64,000 bases of DNA from the NCBI RefSeq assembly GCF_023715465.1, contig NZ_JAMBOE010000007.1, positions 242,319-306,318 of the forward strand. Reading direction: 5' to 3'. The notes below the pieces were generated by a model, which saw only the letters and a program-made list of their open reading frames with translations, was not told the origin of the DNA and searched no databases. The position numbers and the translations under genes were made by a program. Source of the DNA: Paenibacillus macerans. GTDB taxonomy: Bacteria > Bacillota > Bacilli > Paenibacillales > Paenibacillaceae. Shown one piece after another: positions 6,451-13,942 of the stretch (positions within the stretch are counted from its first letter, which is position 1; every line of letters starts with the position of its first letter).

Positions 6451-7236
6451 TTAATGCTCATACTTTGCCAGAATCCTCCAAACGTATTGCCGAAAACCCT
6501 CTCGCATTTCGGATGGCCCCACAATTTCGCATTTATCCCCAAAAGCGAGCAGCTTGTCGTAACCAAATTCATTAGGAATGATAGGATAGGTAGCCAAGCA
6601 AGTATCCCCCTCTACCCTTATTACATTTCCCTCGCCAAATCGTTCAATAACTTTATCTATCATTGAACGTTCAATTCGGATCGTAACCGAAACCCAATTT
6701 TGATTCATCCAATCCGCTCCATCCATCGGAAGCGGCGAAAAATCCCGCGGCACAAAGGTTTCCTGTAAAACTTGCAGCTTGCCCATGCGAGCCAATTTGA
6801 ATATCCGGTAATCCCTTTTTTCAAAACAATAACCTTGCAGATACCAGCTGCTTTCTTTGAATACGACCCGGTAAGGCTCGACCTTTCTGGAACTTACATG
6901 GCCCGCCTTATCAACGTAATCAAAGATCAGGCAGCGATCTTCATTCAAGGCTGTTTCCACATGGCTCAGCAGCGTGCGCAACGATTCATTTCCCTGATTC
7001 AACGATAAATCGACAACAAATTTTCCTTCCGGAATCGGTGCCCCGCCTTCATGACCAATAGCGCTCAATTTCTCCAGGACATGGACAATTTCCTTATGAT
7101 TAAACAGCTGCTTATAGCTTTTCAAACTGGTTACCAGTGTTTGAACGTCTGTACGCGTGAACAACTTTTTGTCCACTTTATACGATTTCATAAGGCCAAC
7201 GCCGCCCGTAGTGCAGCAAGCATCCACTCGCCGCAT
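6451..7236 (-). pseudogene. WYL-domain transcriptional regulator lacking its N-terminal HTH
   Basis: The frame gives 261 residues. Residues 90-160 hold the WYL domain (CLIFDYVDKAGHVSSRKVEP, then SSWYLQGYCF), and residues 160-260 the WCX-like C-terminal domain. The family normally starts with a winged HTH of about 60 residues and has about 315; here the N-terminus begins at the GGVGLM stretch that usually follows the HTH, and the first residues (MRRVDACCT) fit no family pattern. No ribosome binding site is present. The break is at the junction with the GyrI-like fragment on the other strand. It probably can no longer bind DNA. Confidence 0.7.
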
Positions 7237-7635
7237 TTTTCAAGTCAGAAAACTTCGTTTTTCAAAAGCACAGTAAACAACGGGAAAATGGCGACGCTGC
7301 GTCCATTGTCAGAAAGCCCATACGGCTACGCTGCCGTGGTCATGAATAATGACACCGCATTTTATTATGCAGGCGTTCAATCTTCCCAGCCCCTGCCGGA
7401 TGACGCCGAAGAAGTATGGTTCCCGGAAAGCGAGTATTTGGTTCTGTCGGGCGGCGGCGGTTTGTCCCGTCTGGCCTTTGATAAATTGGAGGATCAGGCT
7501 TTTGGGGCCATTTTAACAGATACTTATGAGTGGGAGTATTCCGGCGCTCCAGTCGCTGAAATCTTGCTTAACGGGAATCCGGCAGACGCAAAAGTAGAAG
7601 TTTGGGTACCTGTAAAGAGACGTAATGATCAGTAG
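7231..7635 (+). pseudogene. GyrI-like effector-binding domain, C-terminal fragment
   Basis: The frame from about 7231 reads GKMATLRPLSESPYGYAAVV, FYYAGVQSSQPLP, then EWEYSGAPVAEILLN and VEVWVPVKRR. This order (Y-A-G-V, S-E-Y-L-V, P-V-A-E-I-L, V-E-V-W-V-P-V-K) is that of GyrI-like/AraC effector-binding domains. The first half and any DNA-binding part are missing; the frame begins at the point where the WYL gene is cut. An ATG at 7288 without a ribosome binding site is the only start. Probably not expressed. Confidence 0.6.
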
Positions 7636-7660
7636 ACCTATATAATTGGGCACAGTGCTA

Positions 7661-7693
7661 AATCGAATTTTAAGCATTGAGGTATAGTAAAGC
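7661..7693 (+). repeat. Orphan copy of the antitoxin promoter
   Basis: GAATTTTAAGCATTGAGGTATAGTAAAGC differs at one base from the promoter of the antisense RNA at 6058-6086, but no toxin gene lies opposite it. This is either a relic of another toxin locus or a promoter still giving a stray RNA. Confidence 0.55.
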
Positions 7694-7839
7694 CTTTTCT
7701 CCCAGTCGTCCCGCCCTAACTGACGCTCTCCGATCTGCCAAAATTAAGGAACAAGGCGGGATTCCCTTCCAGTTCCCTTTTCCGGGATAATAGAAGAAGG
7801 CAATATCCCTTAAAAAAACAAAATTGGGAGGGAAAGTTG

Positions 7840-9687
7840 ATGTTGCATCGTTTTAAAGGATTAGCCCTATTATCGCTAAGCTGCGTGTTGGCCTGGACCG
7901 GATGGACCGGTTCCAGCCAGGCCGCCTCTACTCTTTCGGAGAAGGCTCTCGAAGCGAAGGTGGAGTGGAGTAGAGAGTACGGCGAAAGCTACGCTTCTGC
8001 CCAGGCGCGTTCGGTGGTACCCACTGCTGATGGAGGTTATGTCGCAGTTGGCTCTGCCGAATACAATGGCGATGAGGCTGGGTATGTGGTCAAGGTGGAC
8101 AAGGATGGTGCCGTGGAGTGGGAGCAACGGCTGCAGATCACCGGAGATTACACCAAAGATGGCGTTGAGGCCAGACAAATTATCCAGACTCAGGATGGAG
8201 GATATCTCGTAAGCGGTGCGATCACCGACCGAACCGAAAGACCGATCACTCTCCCCTATTTGGCCAAGCTTGACGGCCAAGGACAAATCGAATGGACCCG
8301 CTATTATAAAGACCTATACATCGGAACGCATTTATATGCGGGATCTGCGGTGGAAACCCCGGACGGAGGTTTTGCCGTTACCGGGTACAGCGTCAATTCG
8401 TATTGGGAAGCCCCCGCATACCTGCTTAAGGTCGACAACGAAGGAAACCGGCTTTGGTTTAAAACATACCGCTTTGGGGAAGGGAATAACCAGGTTTTTA
8501 ATGAGGTCATCTCCACACCCGACGGAGGGTTATTGGCGGTAGGCTATATCGACAGCGTGATCAACTCGAACACAGACGCCTCCGTAATCGTGAAGGTGGA
8601 CGCCCAAGGTGAAGTCGAATGGGAGAACAAGCAACCCGCTCCCCAGACCGGCCGCGCAGCCTATTCGGTTCAATTGTCGGCGGACGGAGGTTATATCGTA
8701 TACGGTACACAGCAGCAGAACGGCGAAAGAATCGCTTTTCTCCTGAAAGCGGATGCAGAAGGCAATAGCGTTTGGGAGAAAAACTATTCTCCCCACGACG
8801 ACAACGGCTCTTACAGACAATTAGTGACCACAAAGGACGGATACGCGCTTTTAGGCAGTTCTACCCGCAAGGAAGATGCGAAGTATCAATACCAGATCTC
8901 CTACATCAACCAGGATGGCGAGCTGACCGGAAAGCTGCAATATGCGGCTACGGGACTTGCCGCCGTAGGAAAAGGAGCTCCTACTTCGGACGGAGGCTTC
9001 ATTTTGTCGGGCCAGGTAAAGGAAAACGGAAAGTACCGCATGCAGTTGGTTAAGCTCTCGGGAACTGGACAAGAGCCCGGTGATCCGGAATTGGCGGAAC
9101 TTCGCTTCGCCGATCCGGCCGTGAAGCTGGAGATCGGCGAGCGTAAGCCAAGCGTCATTGAGGCTGTCTATCTGGACGGAAGTGTCACCGATGTGACGTA
9201 TTTTGCCGACTTCACTTCCCTAAACCCGGAAATCGCCGACGTGGATAAAGCTGGCATGCTCACGGGCATAACCTCCGGAACCGCCGAAATTATCGGCGAA
9301 TACGGCGGACTTAGAGCCGTGTTATCGGTCGTAGTCAATGACGGATCGGGTGAACCGCAGCCTGGTCCCGGGCAATTCTGCCTGGATTCGGAAGACTATT
9401 CCGTAACTGTCGGCAGTGAGTTGGATATCGAGGCATTGTTCACCGACGAGAACGGAAACACGTTGAACATCACCGGCGAAACTCAGTTTACGACGGCTAA
9501 CCCAGAGATTGCCCAAATTGACGAAAGCGGCTATATCACCGGCATTAGCCGGGGACTCACATCCGTGACCGCCGTATACCAAGGCCATGCTTATACGTCT
9601 AGCCTCCTGGTCGTTAGACCTTATACGCCGCCCAGCGTGATGGACAACTTTGACGACTTTAGGGCGATTGAGGATTTGGACCAGTAA
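7840..9687 (+). CDS. Secreted protein with beta-propeller-like repeats and two bacterial Ig-like (Big_2) domains
   Basis: 615 residues, start at the ATG after GGGAGGG. A signal peptide ends near residue 29 (SSQAAS). Residues 35-400 hold about seven repeats of the kind T-x-D-G-G-Y-x-V-x-G, followed by V-K-V-D-x-x-G-x-x-x-W, which suggests a propeller. Residues 410-500 and 515-600 are Big_2 folds (IADVDKAGMLTGITSGTAEI and IAQIDESGYITGISRGLTSV). No SLH, LPXTG or other anchor is visible at the end. An extracellular binding or scaffold role is likely; the ligand is unknown. It has its own terminator. Confidence 0.75.
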   Translation: MLHRFKGLALLSLSCVLAWTGWTGSSQAASTLSEKALEAKVEWSREYGESYASAQARSVVPTADGGYVAVGSAEYNGDEAGYVVKVDKDGAVEWEQRLQITGDYTKDGVEARQIIQTQDGGYLVSGAITDRTERPITLPYLAKLDGQGQIEWTRYYKDLYIGTHLYAGSAVETPDGGFAVTGYSVNSYWEAPAYLLKVDNEGNRLWFKTYRFGEGNNQVFNEVISTPDGGLLAVGYIDSVINSNTDASVIVKVDAQGEVEWENKQPAPQTGRAAYSVQLSADGGYIVYGTQQQNGERIAFLLKADAEGNSVWEKNYSPHDDNGSYRQLVTTKDGYALLGSSTRKEDAKYQYQISYINQDGELTGKLQYAATGLAAVGKGAPTSDGGFILSGQVKENGKYRMQLVKLSGTGQEPGDPELAELRFADPAVKLEIGERKPSVIEAVYLDGSVTDVTYFADFTSLNPEIADVDKAGMLTGITSGTAEIIGEYGGLRAVLSVVVNDGSGEPQPGPGQFCLDSEDYSVTVGSELDIEALFTDENGNTLNITGETQFTTANPEIAQIDESGYITGISRGLTSVTAVYQGHAYTSSLLVVRPYTPPSVMDNFDDFRAIEDLDQ

Positions 9688-9710
9688 GGCCACGCAATCG
9701 CATACCACCA

Positions 9711-9748
9711 AAAAGCCCATCCATTCTTAAATGGATGGGCTTTTTGCA
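9711..9748 (+). terminator. Terminator after the secreted propeller protein
   Basis: AAAAAGCCCATCCATT, loop CTTA, AATGGATGGGCTTTTTG. Symmetric, so it may work in both directions. Confidence 0.9.
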
Positions 9749-9835
9749 ATTAAAAAAGAGTCTCAACCTAAAAATCGGTCTTGACTAAACGGTTAATCTC
9801 GAATGATCAAGCTACCCGGAACATTTTCTACGCTA

Positions 9836-10016
9836 ACGGATGTAATCGCGCTTATTCGAGCGAAAAAGCAATGATTTCTTTTTTACGGATGTAATCGTGC
9901 TTATTTAGGCGAAACCGCCCCAGTGCTACCGATAAAACGGGAAATAGGCTCGTTGGCAACCGTTACATTTTGTATCCCCTCGTTTTTACCCAAATAGCGG
10001 CGCTCACAACCGTTAA
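9836..10016. repeat. Four copies of an imperfect 26-30 bp repeat, two direct and two inverted
   Basis: ACGGATGTAATCG(C/T)GCTTATT followed by GCGAAA occurs at 9836-9865 and 9885-9914. Related reverse-complement copies lie at 9941-9966 and 9991-10016 (AAATAGCGGCGCTCACAACC, GTTA). The unit could fold into a large stem. This 350-base gap between genes holds no coding sequence. Confidence 0.5.
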
Positions 10017-10154
10017 ATTTTTTTCGTCCTCTTTTACGTCGCTCTAGTAATCATCTGCATTTTAAAGCAGCTTGGCTTGAGTCCGCTAAACTTTGTTATA
10101 CTAGTGGAATGCCTACAATAACAACTTACTCGCTCACGGAGGAAACATTCCAAC

Positions 10155-10793
10155 ATGTTCAGAATCAAAATATCACTAGCACTGGTTGCATTAATCGTAT
10201 GCACTCTGGGGTTCGGGGCGATTTCCCTGTTCGTACACGACAACGAAATACGCCATTTCGATAAGATTGTCGCCGCTTGGATTCAGCATTGGGAAAATCC
10301 TGCTTTGACAGCCGTTATGAAATTTTTTACGACTATCGGTGGAGGTTTGCCGTTCATTCTTGTGATTATCACAGCCATGGTTGTTTTATATACCGTCTTG
10401 AGGCACCGCAGAGAACTTGTCTTCTTGGCCGGTGTCATGCTTGGTTCAACCGTACTGAACTGGGCACTTAAAACACTGTTTCACCGTGCGCGCCCCGTCA
10501 TTCACCGGATTATTGAAGCTGAAGGCTACAGCTTTCCGAGCGGACATTCCATGGCCGCGTTCAGTTTTTACGGTGCCCTAGCTTTTCTGATTTGGAGGCA
10601 TGTGCCCACTTCATCAGGCCGCTCGCTGATAATCGTTCTGAGCACCCTGTTTATCTTGGCCATCGGAATCAGCCGAATTTATTTAGGGGTGCATTACCCG
10701 AGCGATGTCCTCGGAGGATATTTCGTTAGCGGGTGCTGGTTAACTGCAAGTATTTTGTGGTATAAGAAAAACGTTATCGATCGTACTCCCTAA
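10155..10793 (+). CDS. PAP2-family membrane phosphatase (phosphatidic acid / undecaprenyl-PP phosphatase type)
   Basis: 212 residues with about six membrane helices. The three acid phosphatase motifs are complete: KTLFHRARP (106-114), PSGH (128-131) and SRIYLGVHYPSD (about 173-184), with the catalytic His pair. The enzyme removes phosphate from lipid (pyro)phosphates on the outer face of the membrane; the substrate may be undecaprenyl pyrophosphate or phosphatidylglycerol phosphate. GGAGG lies 11 bases before the ATG. Single gene with its own promoter region. Confidence 0.9.
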   Translation: MFRIKISLALVALIVCTLGFGAISLFVHDNEIRHFDKIVAAWIQHWENPALTAVMKFFTTIGGGLPFILVIITAMVVLYTVLRHRRELVFLAGVMLGSTVLNWALKTLFHRARPVIHRIIEAEGYSFPSGHSMAAFSFYGALAFLIWRHVPTSSGRSLIIVLSTLFILAIGISRIYLGVHYPSDVLGGYFVSGCWLTASILWYKKNVIDRTP

Positions 10794-10879
10794 GAAGCCA
10801 GACCGCATTAAGCGGCAGTTTTAAACCGCGATAGAATGCGGGGCATGAAGCCGCCTAGCAAGAAGGGTAGTTCCACGAA

Positions 10880-10954
10880 ATGCAAAAGTGCAGTTCATCT
10901 CCGGTCAAAAGCTGCTTTTTTATCGGATAGCCTCAAATGAGATGCACTTTTGCA
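10880..10954. repeat. Inverted repeat between the PAP2 and EVE genes
   Basis: ATGCAAAAGTGCAGTTCATC (10880-10899) pairs with GAGATGCACTTTTGCAG (10939-10955) apart from a three-base gap. It lies in the convergent gap and may serve as a terminator stem or belong to a dispersed intergenic repeat family. Confidence 0.5.
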
Positions 10955-11015
10955 GTTGACCACATCGCCCCCATCAGGTCGTCCTTCTTCCCATGAAAAA
11001 CGATAAACTCGGCTT

Positions 11016-11501
11016 TCAGCGTTCAACTCTACCGCTCCCCAGCATCTCATCAGCTATGGTCAGAAAATCTTCCCGGCTGATTTCGAATTGTCCGAAGCGA
11101 AAGGAGTATCCCCAGTTGCGTTTCCCCTTAGTGAACGTAAGCTTGTCCAACAGCCCGGTGATTTTAACGGTGCGGCAAGGGAAATAATGCATATTCCGGC
11201 GATATGGAATAAAATCATCGCTCATTTTAAACGGATATACAATATCGTCAGCCACCTGGCCAATGGCCGTAAACGCCTGCAGAACTTCCCCGCCCTTCAT
11301 CTCTGTCCGCGGCGAGTAATAGATGAGCCAATCGCCTGGCCGCATTTTTCCGAGCGGGCGGGCTTTCCCATGGCAAGTCTGGGCGATCCCTTCCCTAACC
11401 CCGCGGCTGACATGCGATGCGGAGACTACGCCAATCCAATAGCGGCTCCCTTTAGTTATATGGTTCCCGGCAACCCCCAAATCAGGTGACTTGTCGATCA
11501 T
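11016..11501 (-). CDS. EVE-domain protein (UPF0310 family)
   Basis: 161 residues, almost all one EVE (PUA-like) domain: GSRYWIGVVSASHVSRGV at the start, KMRPGDWLIYYSPR in the middle, and YRRNMHYFPCRTVKI. AGGAGG lies 9 bases before the ATG. EVE domains bind modified bases in DNA or RNA; a free-standing one of this size is usually a housekeeping or stress protein of unknown target. No restriction or toxin partner sits beside it here. Confidence 0.85.
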   Translation of the reverse strand: MIDKSPDLGVAGNHITKGSRYWIGVVSASHVSRGVREGIAQTCHGKARPLGKMRPGDWLIYYSPRTEMKGGEVLQAFTAIGQVADDIVYPFKMSDDFIPYRRNMHYFPCRTVKITGLLDKLTFTKGKRNWGYSFRFGQFEISREDFLTIADEMLGSGRVER

Positions 11502-11728
11502 TTTATTGCGGCCTCCTTTTGATTTGTATACCGAAAGTATACAAAAACGCTGCTGACAACAGCATGTCAGTAGCGTTTCCCCGGTTCTTCGCTCCAGCAG
11601 CCGGCTGTCAAGCAGCGATTTCTAGGTTGAACCCCGATTATTTCGCTAAAGTTGGCGTGACGACGGTCCCCTTCACAGGCATGTCGGGTGCGTCCGTCCC
11701 TTCAAAATAGAGCGGAAGTCTAAAAACG

Positions 11729-11762
11729 CGGCCCCCAAACATCTCGGAAGCCGCGCCATACT
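11729..11762 (-). terminator. Terminator of the carbonic anhydrase gene
   Basis: On the minus strand GCGCGGCTTCCGAG, loop, GGGGGCCGCG and TTTTT. The same stem design recurs at 21.2 and 31.4 kb. Past it, 11570-11730 holds only a 23-codon minus-strand frame (YFEGTDAPDMPVKGTVVTPT...) of unknown origin, perhaps a gene relic. Confidence 0.75.
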
Positions 11763-11785
11763 TATTTGTTAAGAGAAGGTTGGAA

Positions 11786-12553
11786 CTAAGATTTAATAAA
11801 AACCTTGCGGTCGTTGAGCTCCTGGATGTCGCGATGATTGTTGTCGTAGTATTTATAAAATTCATTCAGTTGCTCCTGGGAAAGTTCAACAGGCTCCGTT
11901 AGAATGTACCATTCCACATTTTCGGTTAATGGAGGTGTCGTCAAGGACCCCAAATAATGATAGTAGCCCAAATGAGCAGGGAGCAATTGACCGATATCCA
12001 GGTTGTCGATCGTAATTCCCTTCTCCCCTTTTGCATTCGCTTTTGCCGCAGCTAAAATTTGCCCGAAAGCTTGATTTTCTTCCCCCGCAGTAAACATAAC
12101 TCCGATTACAGCGATCCGGCCGTCTGCAGCCTTATGTACAAAGTGCCCTTCAAGCGGATAATGCTTACCATCGATCGTATGCTCGCTTTCGGCATGAAAA
12201 TGAACTTGAGACAGTGTAAAGATACGCTCATCAATTTCCGCGGTTCCACGCAGACCCACTTGTATGCTATGCCCGTTATCTTCTATTGAAGTTCCCACTT
12301 GGTCATAGTTTAATCCCAACCCGGATCCCTTATAATCAATAACCTGGGATGTAACAATATTTATAGGAGATTGCATGTTGCCCGATACAAACTCCCACTC
12401 CTCTTGATGTTCATACGTGAAGTGGCTTACTTCCTTAACTATTGGATTTTCTTTCTGAGAATTGGTAGTTAAGTTGGTTGCCGCGTGACTCGCAGAACAA
12501 CCCGCCAACAATATAAAAGCTGTAAATCCGAATACAATGAAATTTTTCTTCAT
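11786..12553 (-). CDS. Alpha-carbonic anhydrase, lipoprotein
   Basis: 255 residues from the second ATG (12553), which has AGAGGG at 7 bases; an ATG six bases upstream is too close to it. A lipoprotein signal ends in LLAGC with Cys19. The catalytic domain carries QSPINI (61-66), the zinc ligands in VHFHAESEH (His118, His120) and GHFVH (His137), and SLTTPPLTENVEW near the end, so the enzyme looks active. It hydrates CO2 outside the cell, bound to the membrane by lipid. It is transcribed alone, divergent from the LPMO gene. The 470-base gap between them is AT-rich and regulatory. Confidence 0.93.
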   Translation of the reverse strand: MKKNFIVFGFTAFILLAGCSASHAATNLTTNSQKENPIVKEVSHFTYEHQEEWEFVSGNMQSPINIVTSQVIDYKGSGLGLNYDQVGTSIEDNGHSIQVGLRGTAEIDERIFTLSQVHFHAESEHTIDGKHYPLEGHFVHKAADGRIAVIGVMFTAGEENQAFGQILAAAKANAKGEKGITIDNLDIGQLLPAHLGYYHYLGSLTTPPLTENVEWYILTEPVELSQEQLNEFYKYYDNNHRDIQELNDRKVFIKS

Positions 12554-12779
12554 ATCCATGCCCTCTTTGCATTTATTTTTGGTCCGGCCGCGGACATCCT
12601 CGATCGATCTTTGTAAAATACAGGAATATCCCGTTGATCATTATACTCCTTACCCTTTTTTATGTAATGCATCTTACCAACCATATTCAAACGGATACTA
12701 TAGTTCTACTGGTACAACAAATTATTCAAAACTTCGACATATATGTAAATATTATTACCTAATATATATTATAATCTCA

Positions 12780-12808
12780 TTGACAATTATGGGGTCATAA
12801 TATAGTAT
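12780..12808 (+). promoter_or_regulatory. Promoter of the LPMO gene
   Basis: TTGACA (12780-12785), 17-bp spacer, TAGTAT (12803-12808). The -35 is perfect. It implies a leader of about 210 bases. Confidence 0.6.
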
Positions 12809-12953
12809 ATAGTAAATAAATCCAATATATGGATTATCTATCATTTGGGGATCAATTTCCATAAGAAATGGACAGGACTCTTTGGAATTGATTCATAAAT
12901 AGCTCATTGAAGGGAGGGATCTGCAAGCTCCGATCACTCGCGTCTCAAGCGAA

Positions 12954-12967
12954 TGAAAGCGTTGTCA
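12954..12967 (+). promoter_or_regulatory. Catabolite response element (cre) in the LPMO leader
   Basis: TGAAAGCGTTGTCA fits the TGWAANCGNTNWCA consensus at every position. It lies 60 bases before the LPMO ATG and about 145 bases after the predicted promoter, where CcpA would act as a roadblock. Confidence 0.75.
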
Positions 12968-13027
12968 AAATTGAGCTTGTAAAGCTCGCGGAAAATCCTA
13001 TTAAAAAATGCAAGGAGGAGTAGAATC

Positions 13028-13888
13028 ATGACAGCCCGGACTATTGTGAATCGTCATAAGTTATTTATGAAATGGTTTGTTGTTTCGGCAGGTACCCTGT
13101 TTCTGATGTTGGCGGGTTCGTTGGTGTTTGCGGACAGCGCTTCCGCGCACGGGTATATGACGGACAGCCGCGCCCATTTATGTTCCACGGGCCAAAACAG
13201 CGATTGCGGGCCGGTGAAATGGGAGCCTTTCAGTGTCGAGGGCCGCGGGGATTTCCCTGAATTCGGTGTCCCTGACGGCCAGATCGCCAGCGGCGGGAAG
13301 TTTTTTGAACTCGACGAGCAAACGGCCGATCGCTGGACCAAGGTAGATATGGCAGGCGGGGAGCATACGTTCCATTGGAAGCTTACAGCCAATCACAGCA
13401 CGAATACATGGGATTATTATATTACGAAAAAAGACTGGGACCCCAATTCCCCGTTAAAACGGGCGGATCTTGAGTTGTTTTGCCGCTATATCGATGACGG
13501 CGCGATTCCGCCAATTGACGTTTATAACGATTGCTTTGTTCCGAATGACCGGGAAGGCTATCACGTCATCGTGGCCGTTTGGGATATTGCGGATACAGTA
13601 AATGCTTTCTACCAAGTGATGGATGTCCAGCTCAGCATCAACCCGTCGGCACCGACCACGCCCGAGCCAGGATTCCCGGGAGACCCGGACCGTTTCGGAG
13701 AGCACCTCATCTGGAATCCCATCAGAGTTTATACCGAGGGTGAAATCGTTGTGCACAACGGGCAGTTCTGGCAAGCGCTCTGGTGGACCCAGGGACAGGA
13801 ACCAGGGACGACTGGAGAATGGGGTCCGTGGAAGCTGATCGGCGACGCGCCGCCCGGCGAGGAAAGCAGCGAATCGGACAGCATATAA
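13028..13888 (+). CDS. AA10 lytic polysaccharide monooxygenase with CBM5/12-like tail (chitin-binding protein)
   Basis: 286 residues. The signal peptide is cut after SASA so that His41 becomes the N-terminal histidine of the copper brace (HGYMTDSRAHLC); His123 in LTANHSTNTWDYYI is the second. The cysteines of the AA10 fold are present. A PTTPEPGFPGDPD linker leads to a CBM5/12-like module (WNPIRVYTEGEIVVHNGQFW, about 228-272). The enzyme oxidatively cleaves chitin or cellulose outside the cell. AAGGAGG precedes the ATG. Control by CcpA is likely. No chitinase is nearby. Confidence 0.92.
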   Translation: MTARTIVNRHKLFMKWFVVSAGTLFLMLAGSLVFADSASAHGYMTDSRAHLCSTGQNSDCGPVKWEPFSVEGRGDFPEFGVPDGQIASGGKFFELDEQTADRWTKVDMAGGEHTFHWKLTANHSTNTWDYYITKKDWDPNSPLKRADLELFCRYIDDGAIPPIDVYNDCFVPNDREGYHVIVAVWDIADTVNAFYQVMDVQLSINPSAPTTPEPGFPGDPDRFGEHLIWNPIRVYTEGEIVVHNGQFWQALWWTQGQEPGTTGEWGPWKLIGDAPPGEESSESDSI

Positions 13889-13901
13889 GGGCATATCCCG
13901 C

Positions 13902-13939
13902 AAGAGCCAGAGGGTAACAATCCCCTCTGGCTCTTTGCC
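13902..13939 (+). terminator. Terminator between the LPMO and kimA genes
   Basis: AAGAGCCAGAGGG, loop TAACAAT, CCCTCTGGCTCTT then a short T-rich part; nearly symmetric for the two convergent genes. Confidence 0.75.
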
Positions 13940-13942
13940 CGT

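Noticed and set aside
9836..10016. CRISPR array
   Set aside because: Only four imperfect copies in two orientations, with uneven spacing and no cas genes.
11638..11730. Small minus-strand gene after the carbonic anhydrase terminator
   Set aside because: The frame reads through a terminator stem and has no start; at most the end of a lost gene.
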